Origin: Fibrobacter sp. UWEL
GTDB lineage: Bacteria > Fibrobacterota > Fibrobacteria > Fibrobacterales > Fibrobacteraceae
DNA length: 55,198 nucleotides
Assembly (NCBI RefSeq): GCF_900142535.1
Contig: NZ_FRBE01000022.1
Location: 1-55,198 of the forward strand
Direction of reading: 5' to 3'
Shown here: positions 23,742 through 31,824 of the stretch, piece after piece
Numbering within the stretch: the stretch's first letter is position 1
How the letters are laid out: each line of letters starts with the position of its first letter
Translations under genes and position numbers: made by a program
Notes under the pieces: generated by a model
What the model saw: the letters and a program-made list of their open reading frames with translations, nothing else
Databases searched by the model: none
Told to the model about the DNA's origin: nothing

Positions 23742-25349
23742 ATGGCTGTTGATTATTCCTGTTCCGTTATTATTGTCGCTTATAACTCTAGCGATTTTAT
23801 TCCTGCATGTCTTAAGTCCGTCCGCGATGCAAGCGAGGATGTTGATGTTGAAGTCATTGTTCTGGATAACGGATCTCCGGAACCTATTACAGCTGAAATC
23901 AAGGCTTTCTTCCCCGAAGTCAAGTGGGTGGATTCCAAGGAAAACCTGGGCTTTGGCAAGGGCTGCAATCTTGCTGTAAAGTCTGCGACCAAGCCTTACT
24001 TGTTCTTTATCAATCCCGATACCATTGTTTCCAGGGATTCCTTCCGCAAGATGTTGGAATTTGTCCAGGAACATCCGGAAACTGGCTTGGCAGGCTCTCG
24101 AATCCTGAACGAGGATGGTTCCCTGCAGTTGGCTTGCCGTCGTTCTTTCCCCACGACCTTCTCCGCCATCTCCAAGACTATTGGTCTTGCGGCACTATTC
24201 CCCAAGAGCAAGCTGTTCGCCTCCTATAACATGACCTACGCTGATCCGGACGAAGTGACGGAAGTGGATGCCATCAGTGGTTCCTTCTTCTGCGTACGCA
24301 GCGATCTGTACAGGGAATTGAAGGGCTTTGACGAAGATTTCTTCATGTATGGTGAAGACCTGGATCTTTGCTTTAGGGCAAAGGCTACCGGCCATAAGAA
24401 CTATTACACTCCTGTAACCAACATTCTGCATTTTAAGGGCCAGAGTTGTAAGACCCGTCGCTGGAAATCCTACGTGGATTTCTACCAGGCCATGTTGATC
24501 TTTGTGAGAAAACACAAGGACCTGTATTTTGTACCCTCTCTGTTGGTTTCGTTAGGTATTCTTTTTGCGGCATTCGTGGGCATGTTCTCCCGCCTGATTC
24601 CCAAGTTCTGGAAGATTATTCTCGATGTAATCCTCATTTTTGGTGTATCCCTGATTGCGTGTTGCGTTGAAAATGATCCTTACGACGGTTTCGTTAATAC
24701 TGATGTTGTGTTCCTGAGCGTCCTAGTGGTAAATATTCTCTATTTGGCCTTACGTGGTGAATATAGTACTGCATCATTGAATGGTGAAAAGTTTATATGT
24801 CACCTAGTGCCGATAAATTTTTTGGCCGTTGCAGGTTCCCTTGCCTATATTGTTTTTCTTAGTAATCGAGGTTGCGTTTGTTCTATCCTGGATTCAAATG
24901 AACTGTATTGTTATTTGATCCTTGTTTTGGGTATTCCCTTGGCTCTCAAGGCCTGGCGCCGCGTGGCATTTTGGATAAACTATTTTTATCGAATCTTTGC
25001 CAAAAAACGTCATCGTTCCATCCTGCTGGGTGGTTCCGAAGATTCTCTGGACAACTGGTTTGACCGCTACAATGTGATTCCCGGTATCGAAATCCTGGGC
25101 TGCGTCACCAATAATCCGGAAACAATTTCTGAAGGGAACCGTCAGCATCTCCTGGGTACCCTGGACCAGATGGAATCCGTCTGCAACCGCACCGGCTGCC
25201 GTGAACTTTTGGTAGTATCCAATGCTTCTGGCTATCGTGAGCCTTTCAGTATTGAATACCTGGAAAAGCTGGGTTTAAGGGTGTTTTTGCTGGTGGGAAA
25301 CGGCAAAGACGGCAATTTTGCCCTAGTAAACCTGAAATATCTCCATTAA
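23742..25349 (+). CDS. GT2 glycosyltransferase fused to membrane helices and a C-terminal nucleotide-binding-like domain
   Basis: 535 residues. Residues 1-255 form a rhamnosyltransferase-like GT2: VIIVAYNSSDFIPACL, VIVLDNGSPEP, ENLGFGKGCN, FINPDT, and GFDEDFFMYGEDLDLCFRAK. About four hydrophobic segments follow between 262 and 410 (VPSLLVSLGILFAAFVGM, IILDVILIFGVSLIACC, and others). The last 110 residues (SILLGGSEDSLDNWFDRYNV, EILGCVTNNP, HLLGTLDQM, ELLVVSN) resemble the CoA-binding-3-type domain found ahead of polyprenyl phosphohexose transferases, but no such transferase follows. The central part (24700-24920) is richer in A/T than the flanks, which may mark a join. Likely membrane-bound; the acceptor is unknown. 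Confidence 0.82.
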   Translation: MAVDYSCSVIIVAYNSSDFIPACLKSVRDASEDVDVEVIVLDNGSPEPITAEIKAFFPEVKWVDSKENLGFGKGCNLAVKSATKPYLFFINPDTIVSRDSFRKMLEFVQEHPETGLAGSRILNEDGSLQLACRRSFPTTFSAISKTIGLAALFPKSKLFASYNMTYADPDEVTEVDAISGSFFCVRSDLYRELKGFDEDFFMYGEDLDLCFRAKATGHKNYYTPVTNILHFKGQSCKTRRWKSYVDFYQAMLIFVRKHKDLYFVPSLLVSLGILFAAFVGMFSRLIPKFWKIILDVILIFGVSLIACCVENDPYDGFVNTDVVFLSVLVVNILYLALRGEYSTASLNGEKFICHLVPINFLAVAGSLAYIVFLSNRGCVCSILDSNELYCYLILVLGIPLALKAWRRVAFWINYFYRIFAKKRHRSILLGGSEDSLDNWFDRYNVIPGIEILGCVTNNPETISEGNRQHLLGTLDQMESVCNRTGCRELLVVSNASGYREPFSIEYLEKLGLRVFLLVGNGKDGNFALVNLKYLH

Positions 25350-25374
25350 CGTAAGTTTTTGTCCTAAAATAAGT

Positions 25375-25380
25375 TATCTT
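25375..25380 (+). promoter_or_regulatory. -10 box before Trm112-like gene
   Basis: AAGTTATCTT, the same context as the M23 promoter. It starts a new transcript for the Trm112-like, acidic TPR and pilT genes. Here a leader of about 25-30 bases with AAAAGG precedes the ATG at 25414. Confidence 0.45.
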
Positions 25381-25413
25381 TTTGCCTATAGTGATTTATC
25401 ATTAAAAGGCAAT

Positions 25414-25659
25414 ATGATCGACTCTAAGTTTTTGGATATTCTGTGCTGCCCCGAGACCAGGGGTGCCCTTAAGCCTGCAAACAATGAACTGCTGGCTACC
25501 TTGAACAGCGCAATTGAAGCTGGTACTTTGAAGAATGTAGCCGGCGAAAAGATTACAGAAAAGTTGACTGAAGTCCTGGTTTCCGAGGATGGTTCCAGGG
25601 CTTATATTGTCCGTGAGGATATTCCGGTTCTTTTGGCTGACGAAGCTATTATGCTCTAG
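25414..25659 (+). CDS. Trm112/YcaR-like small protein
   Basis: 81 residues. It opens MIDSKFLDILCCPETRGAL, which matches the start of Trm112-like (UPF0434) proteins, normally LLDILACPxCKGPL. It ends with AYIVREDIPVLLADEA, the usual Y-PI-DGIPVLL-EA close. The second zinc cysteine of the opening pair is replaced (CCPETR), and a helical insert of about 20 residues sits in the middle, so zinc binding is doubtful. Family members act as small partners or activators of methyltransferases; which partner applies here is unknown. It lies 11 bp before the acidic TPR gene, with a shared GAAGGAG site, so these are co-transcribed. Confidence 0.8.
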   Translation: MIDSKFLDILCCPETRGALKPANNELLATLNSAIEAGTLKNVAGEKITEKLTEVLVSEDGSRAYIVREDIPVLLADEAIML

Positions 25660-25670
25660 AAGGAGTAAAT

Positions 25671-28600
25671 ATGACGGTAACGTTGGAATCTCTTAAAAAG
25701 TCCGTTGGCAGAAAGAGCGCCAAGTCCGAGATTTTTGCTTGGCTTGCCGATCTGGAACGCGCCGCCGGTAACTTGGACGGAGCCCTCCAGAGGGTGGATA
25801 ACGGCCTTGCGCTGTACCCCAATGATGTGGCAGCCATGATCGTCCGTGCCAAGATTCTTTTCCAGCAGGAAAAGTACGAGGAATGTGTCCAGCAGTGTGA
25901 AACAATCCTGGTGAAGGATACTTTCAGCCTGGCCGGCCAGAAAATTATGGGTGATGCCTACGACAAGTTGGGCAATATTCCCGAACGTAACCTTTGTTAC
26001 CGTCGTTACCACGACATGGACCCCCTGAATACCTTCTGGAAGGATGAGTACGATGTGGTGGAAACTGCTGCCGTTGCTGCTGCTGTGGCTGCGGATATGA
26101 CCATGTCCGATGCTGATTTCAGCATGCCCGAGGAAGAAGGCGGCCTGTTTACATCTAGCGAACAGGAATCTGGGAACTTCTTGGGTGGCGACGATTCTAC
26201 CTTCGAAAAGTCCTTTGAAGATACCTTCGGTTCTGAATCTAGTGAAGAGTCTTCTGAAGATGACGGCGGCCTGTTTGAAAAGTCCTCAAGTTCTGTTGGA
26301 CTTTCTCTGGATGATGATCAGTCTGCTGAATCCGCAAGTCCTTTCAGCAAGGGTTTTGATGAACCTGAGGAAGAAGAATCTCTTGAAGCTCCTCTCAGTG
26401 GTGGCTTTGGTGGATCCTTGAATGACTCTCTGGGTGGCGTCTTTGATACTCCTGCTCAGGAAGAGTCTACCGATGACGATCCGTTTGCCGCTCTTGCCGC
26501 AATGCTTCCCAATAGCGATGCAGCCGAAGATTCCATGATGGAAGACCTGACTGCATCTCTGGATCAGACCATGGCTACCATCTCTGCAGAAGATACTGCG
26601 GACAAGCCTTTGGAAGAATTCCCGGCGGATGATAATATTTCTGGCAATGACGTGAATTCCGCTATGGCCAGTTTCTTTGGTCTGGATGATGATCTGGAAG
26701 CTGAGGAAACCTCTACAGCTGGTTCAAGTGCTTTGGATGAAACTCCTGTGGATGAAAGTGCATCTGCTAATGCCTCCATGGTGTTTGGTTCTTCTAGCGA
26801 AGACCAACCTATGAGCGTGGACAATGCATTCAGTTCTATCTTCGGTGATGACGAACTGCCTGAGGAAAAACCCCAGAGTGCTCCTGTTGCAGAAGATAGT
26901 TCTGAACTTCCTGCAGTAGAAAGTCTGGATGTTCCTGCTGAAGAACGCTTGGATGTTCCCGCTGAAGAAAGCTTGGACGTTCCCGCTGAAGATAAGCCGT
27001 TGAGTGTGGACAATGCTTTTGACTCTATCTTTGGCGAAGATGAACTTCCCGAAGAAAAACCTGTAGAAGCTGCTGCAGAAAGTCTGGAGCTTCCTGCTGA
27101 AGAATCTCTTGAACTTCCCGCAGAAGAACCTGCCCTTGGCGACTGGAGCCCCGCTCCTGCTGCTGCAGAAGAACCTGCACTTGAAGTTGTTGAAGAAACT
27201 CCCGCGCTTGAAGTTGCGGAAGAAAAGCCTGCAGACGATGGCGCTCTGAGTGTTGATGGAGCCTTCAGCTCTATCTTCGGTGATGACGATGATCTTCCGG
27301 AGGAAAAGCCCGCAGAAGAACCTGCACTTGGTGACTGGAGCCCCGCTCCTGCAGCTGCAGAAGAACCTGCACTTGAAGTCGTTGAAGAATCTCCGGCTCC
27401 TGAAGTTGCAGAAGAAAAGCCTGCAGATGATGGCGCCCTGAGTGTTGATGGTGCCTTCAGCTCTATCTTCGGTGATGACGATGATCTCCCGGAGGAAAAG
27501 CCTGTAGAAGCAGCTCCCGCTGAAGAATCTCTTGAACTTCCTGCAGAAGAACCTGCCCTTGGCGACTGGAGCCCCGCTCCTGCTGCTGCAGAAGAACCTG
27601 CCCTTGAAGTCGTTGAAGAATCTCCTGCTCCTGAAGTTGCAGAAGAAAAGCCTGCAGATGATGGCGCCCTGAGTGTTGATGGAGCCTTCAACTCTATCTT
27701 CGGTGATGACGATGATCTCCCTGAAGAAAAGCCTGTAGAAGCAGCTCCTGCAGAAGAATCTCTTGAACTTCCTGCCGAAGAACCTTCTATGGTGGAAGAA
27801 GTGGAAACTCCGACAGCTCCCGCGATCACTTCCGCAATGGATTTCGTTCTGGATGATGAACCTGCCGCACCGGCCGAAGAACCTGCTCCTGCATCTGAAG
27901 CTAGCTTTACCGTAGATAGCGCCTTCAGTTCCATCTTTGGCGATGACGATGACCTGCCGGAAGAAAAACCTGCTGAACCTGTTGTAGAAACTGCTCCTGA
28001 AGAAACTGCAACTCTGGCAGAACAGGTGGATCAGGCTGAAGCAGAATTGGAATTGCCCTCTGTCCAGAAGGAAGATGCTTCTGACTTGGCTCAGGAAATG
28101 GGTGGCGCATTCGCCTCCATGTTTGGCGATCAGGATGATCTTGATCTCCCGGCCTTGGATGGTGAAGACAAACTAACGTTCGGCGCTGAAGATGATCAGC
28201 AGGCCACTGGCGCCGCATTTGAAGAAGCTTCTGAAAGCAAGCTGGAATCCGATCTGGACAAGTCCTTTAGCAACTTGTTCGGCGATGACGACGACTTGTC
28301 CATGCCTTCTGAAAACGGGGCTGAAGCTCCTGCTGTTGAATCCGCACAGGATACTCCTGCAATGCAGAATCTGGATTCTCTGGAATCCGAAGTTTCTGGC
28401 GCATTCAAGGGCTTATTTGAAATGGACGACGATTCCTTGACTCTGGATCAGGATAAGCCTTCCAATAGCGGTGTGGATTTCCTCATGTCTGGTGATTCCG
28501 ATGACGAAGTTTCCGCCGGTCTTATCAATAATCCGGATGCCCCGCTGAATCGTGGCGCTCAGGAAATTGACGAAAGCTTGAATACCAAAACTCTGGCTGA

Positions 28601-28745
28601 AATTTATTTCGATCAGGGCCTCTATGGTAAGGCTTTGGATATCTATAAGGATTTGGCTCAAAAGGAACCTGAAAATCAGGAAATTGCCAACCGTATGGCC
28701 GAAGTTGAAAAACTCTACAAGGAAAAGTTTGGAGGTAATGGGTAA
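25671..28745 (+). CDS. Large acidic repeat protein with terminal TPRs (FimV-like layout)
   Basis: 1024 residues. Residues 1-125 form about three TPR-like helix pairs (EIFAWLADLERAAGNLDGALQ, AMIVRAKILFQQEKYEECVQ, GDAYDKLGNIPERNLCYRRY). About 130-960 is strongly acidic, Pro/Ala/Glu-rich and probably disordered. It contains about eleven copies of a short motif, best form SVDGAFSSIFGDDDDLPEEK. Residues about 968-1020 form a final TPR (LAEIYFDQGLYGKALDIYKD). There is no signal peptide or membrane helix, so it is likely cytoplasmic. The next gene, pilT, overlaps its stop by one base. FimV of type IV pilus systems has a similar acidic middle and C-terminal TPR, but also a LysM domain and a membrane helix that are absent here, so this is an analogy of plan. 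A polar or scaffold role for pilus proteins is an inference. Confidence 0.8.
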   Translation: MTVTLESLKKSVGRKSAKSEIFAWLADLERAAGNLDGALQRVDNGLALYPNDVAAMIVRAKILFQQEKYEECVQQCETILVKDTFSLAGQKIMGDAYDKLGNIPERNLCYRRYHDMDPLNTFWKDEYDVVETAAVAAAVAADMTMSDADFSMPEEEGGLFTSSEQESGNFLGGDDSTFEKSFEDTFGSESSEESSEDDGGLFEKSSSSVGLSLDDDQSAESASPFSKGFDEPEEEESLEAPLSGGFGGSLNDSLGGVFDTPAQEESTDDDPFAALAAMLPNSDAAEDSMMEDLTASLDQTMATISAEDTADKPLEEFPADDNISGNDVNSAMASFFGLDDDLEAEETSTAGSSALDETPVDESASANASMVFGSSSEDQPMSVDNAFSSIFGDDELPEEKPQSAPVAEDSSELPAVESLDVPAEERLDVPAEESLDVPAEDKPLSVDNAFDSIFGEDELPEEKPVEAAAESLELPAEESLELPAEEPALGDWSPAPAAAEEPALEVVEETPALEVAEEKPADDGALSVDGAFSSIFGDDDDLPEEKPAEEPALGDWSPAPAAAEEPALEVVEESPAPEVAEEKPADDGALSVDGAFSSIFGDDDDLPEEKPVEAAPAEESLELPAEEPALGDWSPAPAAAEEPALEVVEESPAPEVAEEKPADDGALSVDGAFNSIFGDDDDLPEEKPVEAAPAEESLELPAEEPSMVEEVETPTAPAITSAMDFVLDDEPAAPAEEPAPASEASFTVDSAFSSIFGDDDDLPEEKPAEPVVETAPEETATLAEQVDQAEAELELPSVQKEDASDLAQEMGGAFASMFGDQDDLDLPALDGEDKLTFGAEDDQQATGAAFEEASESKLESDLDKSFSNLFGDDDDLSMPSENGAEAPAVESAQDTPAMQNLDSLESEVSGAFKGLFEMDDDSLTLDQDKPSNSGVDFLMSGDSDDEVSAGLINNPDAPLNRGAQEIDESLNTKTLAEIYFDQGLYGKALDIYKDLAQKEPENQEIANRMAEVEKLYKEKFGGNG
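27060..27790 (+). repeat. In-frame tandem coding repeat in the acidic TPR gene
   Basis: Near-identical blocks begin at 27249, 27441 and 27672 (spacing 192 and 231 bp, both multiples of three). The longer spacing reflects a 13-codon insert. Each block encodes SVDGAFxSIFGDDDDLPEEKP followed by the LGDWSPAPAAAEEPALEV stretch. It is a likely site of length change by slippage or recombination. Confidence 0.85.
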
Positions 28746-29869
28746 TGGCTGATCAGCCGCAACAGCAGCAGAGGACTCTCCGCATTGAGCAGCTCCTTCG
28801 TGAAATGGTAAACCACAAGGCATCTGACTTGCACATCCGTGTGGGCGTTCCTCCGGTTTATCGTATTAACGGTTCTCTGCAGAAACTTTTTGATATTCGT
28901 GTGGACGGTATGATGATGGATTCCTTCCTGGATGATATCATGAACCGCGAACAGAAACAGCGTTTTGAAGCCAATAAGGAATGTGACTTTGCCGTGGGCG
29001 CCCGCGATATGGGACGTTTCCGTGTGAATGTGTTCCGTCAGCGTGGTACGATCGCTATTGTGATCCGTCATATTAAGGCTAAGATTCCTCCCTTCGAAGA
29101 ATTGCACCTGCCTGAAGTCATCCGCGAATTGGCTCTGACCAAGCGTGGCTTGATTCTCGTGACAGGTACGACGGGCTCCGGTAAGTCCACCACACTTGCT
29201 TCCATGCTGGATTACATTAACCAGACGGAAACGGTGAACATCATTACCGTTGAAGACCCGATCGAATATCTTTACAAGGATAACAAGGCTATTATCTCCC
29301 AGCGTGAAATTGGGGTGGATACCTTGTCTTATGCAAACGCTCTGCGTGCCGCTTTGCGTCAGGACCCTGACGTGTTGCTGGTGGGCGAAATCCGTGACCT
29401 TGAAACCATGCAGATCGCTATGACCGCTGCTGATACGGGCCACATGGTGTTTGCAACTATCCATACGACCAACGCAACTGAAACCATTCACCGTGTGCTT
29501 TCCATGTACCCGCCTCACCAGCATGACGAAATTCGTCTGTTGTTGGGTGAAGTTCTGGCTGGCATTATTTCTCTGCGCTTGCTGCCCACTAAGGATGGCA
29601 ACGGACGAGTTCCTGCTGCAGAAATTCTGGTGAACTCTGGTGCAATTCGTGAATACATCCAGGATAAGACCAAGAATGACCTGATTGAACAGGCCATCGC
29701 TGAAGGCCATATGCAGTATCATAGTCAGACCTTTGACCAGGCTCTGCTTGAACTGTACGGAAGTGAACAGATTTCTCTGGAAACGGCAATGTCTGCTGCT
29801 ACCAATCCGGATGACTTCGATCTTAAGATTCGCGGTATCTCTGGTACTTCTGAACGCGGCTGGATGTAA
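28745..29869 (+). CDS. pilT: Type IV pilus retraction ATPase PilT
   Basis: 374 residues, the usual length. It powers pilus disassembly, and so twitching and DNA uptake, as a cytoplasmic hexamer at the pilus base. Motifs are LLREMVNHKASDLHIRVGVP at the N-terminus, Walker A GTTGSGKST with Lys147, the Asp box VEDPIEY, Walker B DVLLVGEIRD, the His box ATIHTTNATET, and the PilT-typical LRLLP. The C-terminus has a helical extension. The start overlaps the stop of the acidic TPR gene (TAATG), so the two products are made together. PilT is the only obvious pilus gene in the window; assembly genes must lie elsewhere. Confidence 0.95.
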   Translation: MADQPQQQQRTLRIEQLLREMVNHKASDLHIRVGVPPVYRINGSLQKLFDIRVDGMMMDSFLDDIMNREQKQRFEANKECDFAVGARDMGRFRVNVFRQRGTIAIVIRHIKAKIPPFEELHLPEVIRELALTKRGLILVTGTTGSGKSTTLASMLDYINQTETVNIITVEDPIEYLYKDNKAIISQREIGVDTLSYANALRAALRQDPDVLLVGEIRDLETMQIAMTAADTGHMVFATIHTTNATETIHRVLSMYPPHQHDEIRLLLGEVLAGIISLRLLPTKDGNGRVPAAEILVNSGAIREYIQDKTKNDLIEQAIAEGHMQYHSQTFDQALLELYGSEQISLETAMSAATNPDDFDLKIRGISGTSERGWM

Positions 29870-29894
29870 TTCTCTGCGATATACGAATATGGAA

Positions 29895-29925
29895 AAGGCG
29901 CTCCGTAAGGAGCGCCTTTCTGTAT
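29895..29925. terminator. Bidirectional intrinsic terminator
   Basis: Perfect 10-bp stem AAGGCGCTCC/GGAGCGCCTT with GTAA loop and T-rich flanks on both strands. It separates pilT from the convergent minus-strand operon. Confidence 0.9.
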
Positions 29926-29959
29926 GTATTTTTAGAACTGGCTTAGAAAACCTGCTGGG

Positions 29960-30811
29960 TTATCTTACGCGGGAGTTCCACTTCTTTTTAAAGCGGGGCT
30001 CATCCAGAACTTTCGCCCATACGAAACCGCGACGGATTTCGGCCTTGTTAAAGCTGCGGGCATGTCTACTGTGTTCTGCCGTGGGGCAGGGGGCTCCGAT
30101 GGATTCGGATCCGTCGTTTATCTGACCGGCCTGTTCGCGAAGCTGACGGGCGCGTTCTTCCAGTTCTGCCAATTCCTTCTGGTGTTGGAGTTCTGCATCA
30201 CGACGGGCCTGGAGGGCGGATTCCTGTGCACTGGCGGCCTGGCGCTCCTCTTCATCACGTTGTTCGCGCTTGAATAGGTTGTCCAGTTCCACCTTGTCGT
30301 GTACCAGAAGGTCGCAGTAGCCTTCGCCCATGTCGCGGCCAACAATGCGGTGGGCCTGCAGTTCTGTGAGAACTTGCTGGGCGGTACTTTCGGAGAACCC
30401 GAAGGCCTGCTGCAAGTACTCCACACAGACTTCTTCCCACTGGATGACGGATTCGGCAATTTCCCTGAAGGTAATGCGGTTGGGGTTTGCCGGCGTGACT
30501 ACCGGCAAATCGACTTCCTCATCCTCTTCATTGTAGCTTTCGTCCTCATTGTCATCGTAGTTTTCGCTGTATTCATCCACAGGAGGAACTGGCGGCTCTA
30601 CGTTCCCTTGGGCTGCCTGACGTTGGGCTTCTTCAAATTGACGAATCAAATCTTGCAGGTTGCCTTGGCGCCTGGGCTGGCTTGATGCGTCGGAAGAAGT
30701 CTCCCGTCGGGTGTCCCGAGGGGGTTCGGACTTTTTCTTCTGAGATTCAATCACCTTCTTGACGATCACGGGAAGAACGTAGATGGCGATTAGAATTAAT
30801 AAACCTTCCAT
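29960..30811 (-). CDS. Membrane-anchored protein with FtsK-gamma-like winged helix
   Basis: 283 residues. The order is: one N-terminal membrane helix (LLILIAIYVLPVIVKKVI), a Glu/Gln/Pro-rich acidic linker (about 40-108), then a small domain at about 112-172 whose pattern YLQQAFGFSESTAQQVLTELQAHRIVG resembles the FtsK gamma winged helix (LQR-x-x-x-IGY-RAA-L-x-x-x-E-x-x-G-VG). A charged coiled coil (about 175-235) and a basic tail follow. It is the last gene of the nfeD-floA operon, 14 bp after floA. The winged helix may bind DNA or be a protein contact; with floA upstream, a role in membrane organisation is an inference. I do not recognise the full-length family. Confidence 0.65.
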   Translation of the reverse strand: MEGLLILIAIYVLPVIVKKVIESQKKKSEPPRDTRRETSSDASSQPRRQGNLQDLIRQFEEAQRQAAQGNVEPPVPPVDEYSENYDDNEDESYNEEDEEVDLPVVTPANPNRITFREIAESVIQWEEVCVEYLQQAFGFSESTAQQVLTELQAHRIVGRDMGEGYCDLLVHDKVELDNLFKREQRDEEERQAASAQESALQARRDAELQHQKELAELEERARQLREQAGQINDGSESIGAPCPTAEHSRHARSFNKAEIRRGFVWAKVLDEPRFKKKWNSRVR

Positions 30812-30825
30812 GGGCTAATCTCTAA

Positions 30826-31797
30826 TTACTTAGCCTCGGGAGCGGAACCGATTTCCTTGCGCATCTGAGTATCGGCTTCGATGTTCTTCATGTTGTAGTA
30901 GTCCATAACGCCAAGCTTGCCGTCGCGAAGGGCGGTTGCCATAGCCATAGGAATCTGGGCTTCTGCTTCCACCAGCTTTGCCTTCATTTCCATGACCTTA
31001 GCCTTCATTTCCTGTTCGGCGGCGAATGCCATGGCACGGCGTTCTTCTGCCTTGGCCTGAGCAATCTTCTTATCGGCTTCTGCGCGGTCGGTTTCCAGGA
31101 TTGCACCGATGTTCTGGCCCACGTCTACGTCGGCGATATCGATGGAGAGAATTTCGAATGCGGTACCTGCGTCCAGACCGGAAGCCAACACCTTCTTGGA
31201 AATCATGTTGGGGTTTTCAAGAACTTCCTTATGGCTCTGTGCGGAACCGATGGAAGACACGATGCCTTCGCCAACGCGGGCAATCACAGTTTCTTCGCCT
31301 GCGCCACCCACCAACTTCTGGATGGATGCGCGAACGGTAATACGGGTCACGGCGTGGAGCTGAATACCGTCCAGAGCCACTGCGGAAACCTTGGGGGTAG
31401 TAATGACCTTGGGGTTCACGGACATCTGCACTGCTTCCAGAACGTTACGGCCTGCCAGGTCGATGGCGGCTGCTTCCTTGAAGTCCAGCTTGATGTTTGC
31501 CTTGTTTGCGGCGATAAGAGCCTGGATCACGCGGAGCACGTTACCACGGGAAAGGTAATGGGCTTCAAGCAGGTTGGTATCCACCGGGAGACCCGCCTTG
31601 CAGCTAAGAATACGAGCTTCCACAATCACCTGGGGAGGAACCTTACGAAGGCGCATACCGATGAGCTGGAAAATGCTCACGTTTGCCTTGGAGAACAATG
31701 CCTGAAGCCAGAGGCTAAAGAACTTGCCTACGAAGGCGAGCAGAATGATGACAACGATAGCGGCAATAATAATGCCTACGGTTACGAGAGTATCCAT
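30826..31797 (-). CDS. floA: Flotillin-like protein FloA
   Basis: 323 residues. An N-terminal hydrophobic segment (about 5-30) is followed by the conserved [22 protein letters not shown], then [35 protein letters not shown], and a coiled coil rich in Ala/Glu/Lys ([20 protein letters not shown]). FloA-type proteins form membrane foci and organise fluid membrane domains. The pairing with nfeD immediately upstream (27 bp) is the classic arrangement (yqeZ-yqfA in Bacillus). AAAGGA lies seven bases before the ATG. The downstream gene encodes another membrane-anchored coiled-coil protein and may be part of the same assembly. Confidence 0.95.
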   Translation of the reverse strand: MDTLVTVGIIIAAIVVIILLAFVGKFFSLWLQALFSKANVSIFQLIGMRLRKVPPQVIVEARILSCKAGLPVDTNLLEAHYLSRGNVLRVIQALIAANKANIKLDFKEAAAIDLAGRNVLEAVQMSVNPKVITTPKVSAVALDGIQLHAVTRITVRASIQKLVGGAGEETVIARVGEGIVSSIGSAQSHKEVLENPNMISKKVLASGLDAGTAFEILSIDIADVDVGQNIGAILETDRAEADKKIAQAKAEERRAMAFAAEQEMKAKVMEMKAKLVEAEAQIPMAMATALRDGKLGVMDYYNMKNIEADTQMRKEIGSAPEAK

Positions 31798-31824
31798 ATG
31801 TGATCCTTTATGTTAAAAATGCTT

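Noticed and set aside
27060-27790. CRISPR-like direct repeats
   Set aside because: The repeats are long, in frame, of uneven spacing and part of a coding gene. No spacers or cas genes are present.
26564-27934. A 456-codon Ser-rich frame opposite the acidic TPR gene
   Set aside because: It is the antisense of repeated Glu/Ala/Pro codons, which mechanically gives Ser/Ala/Gly repeats. No start signal or family is seen.
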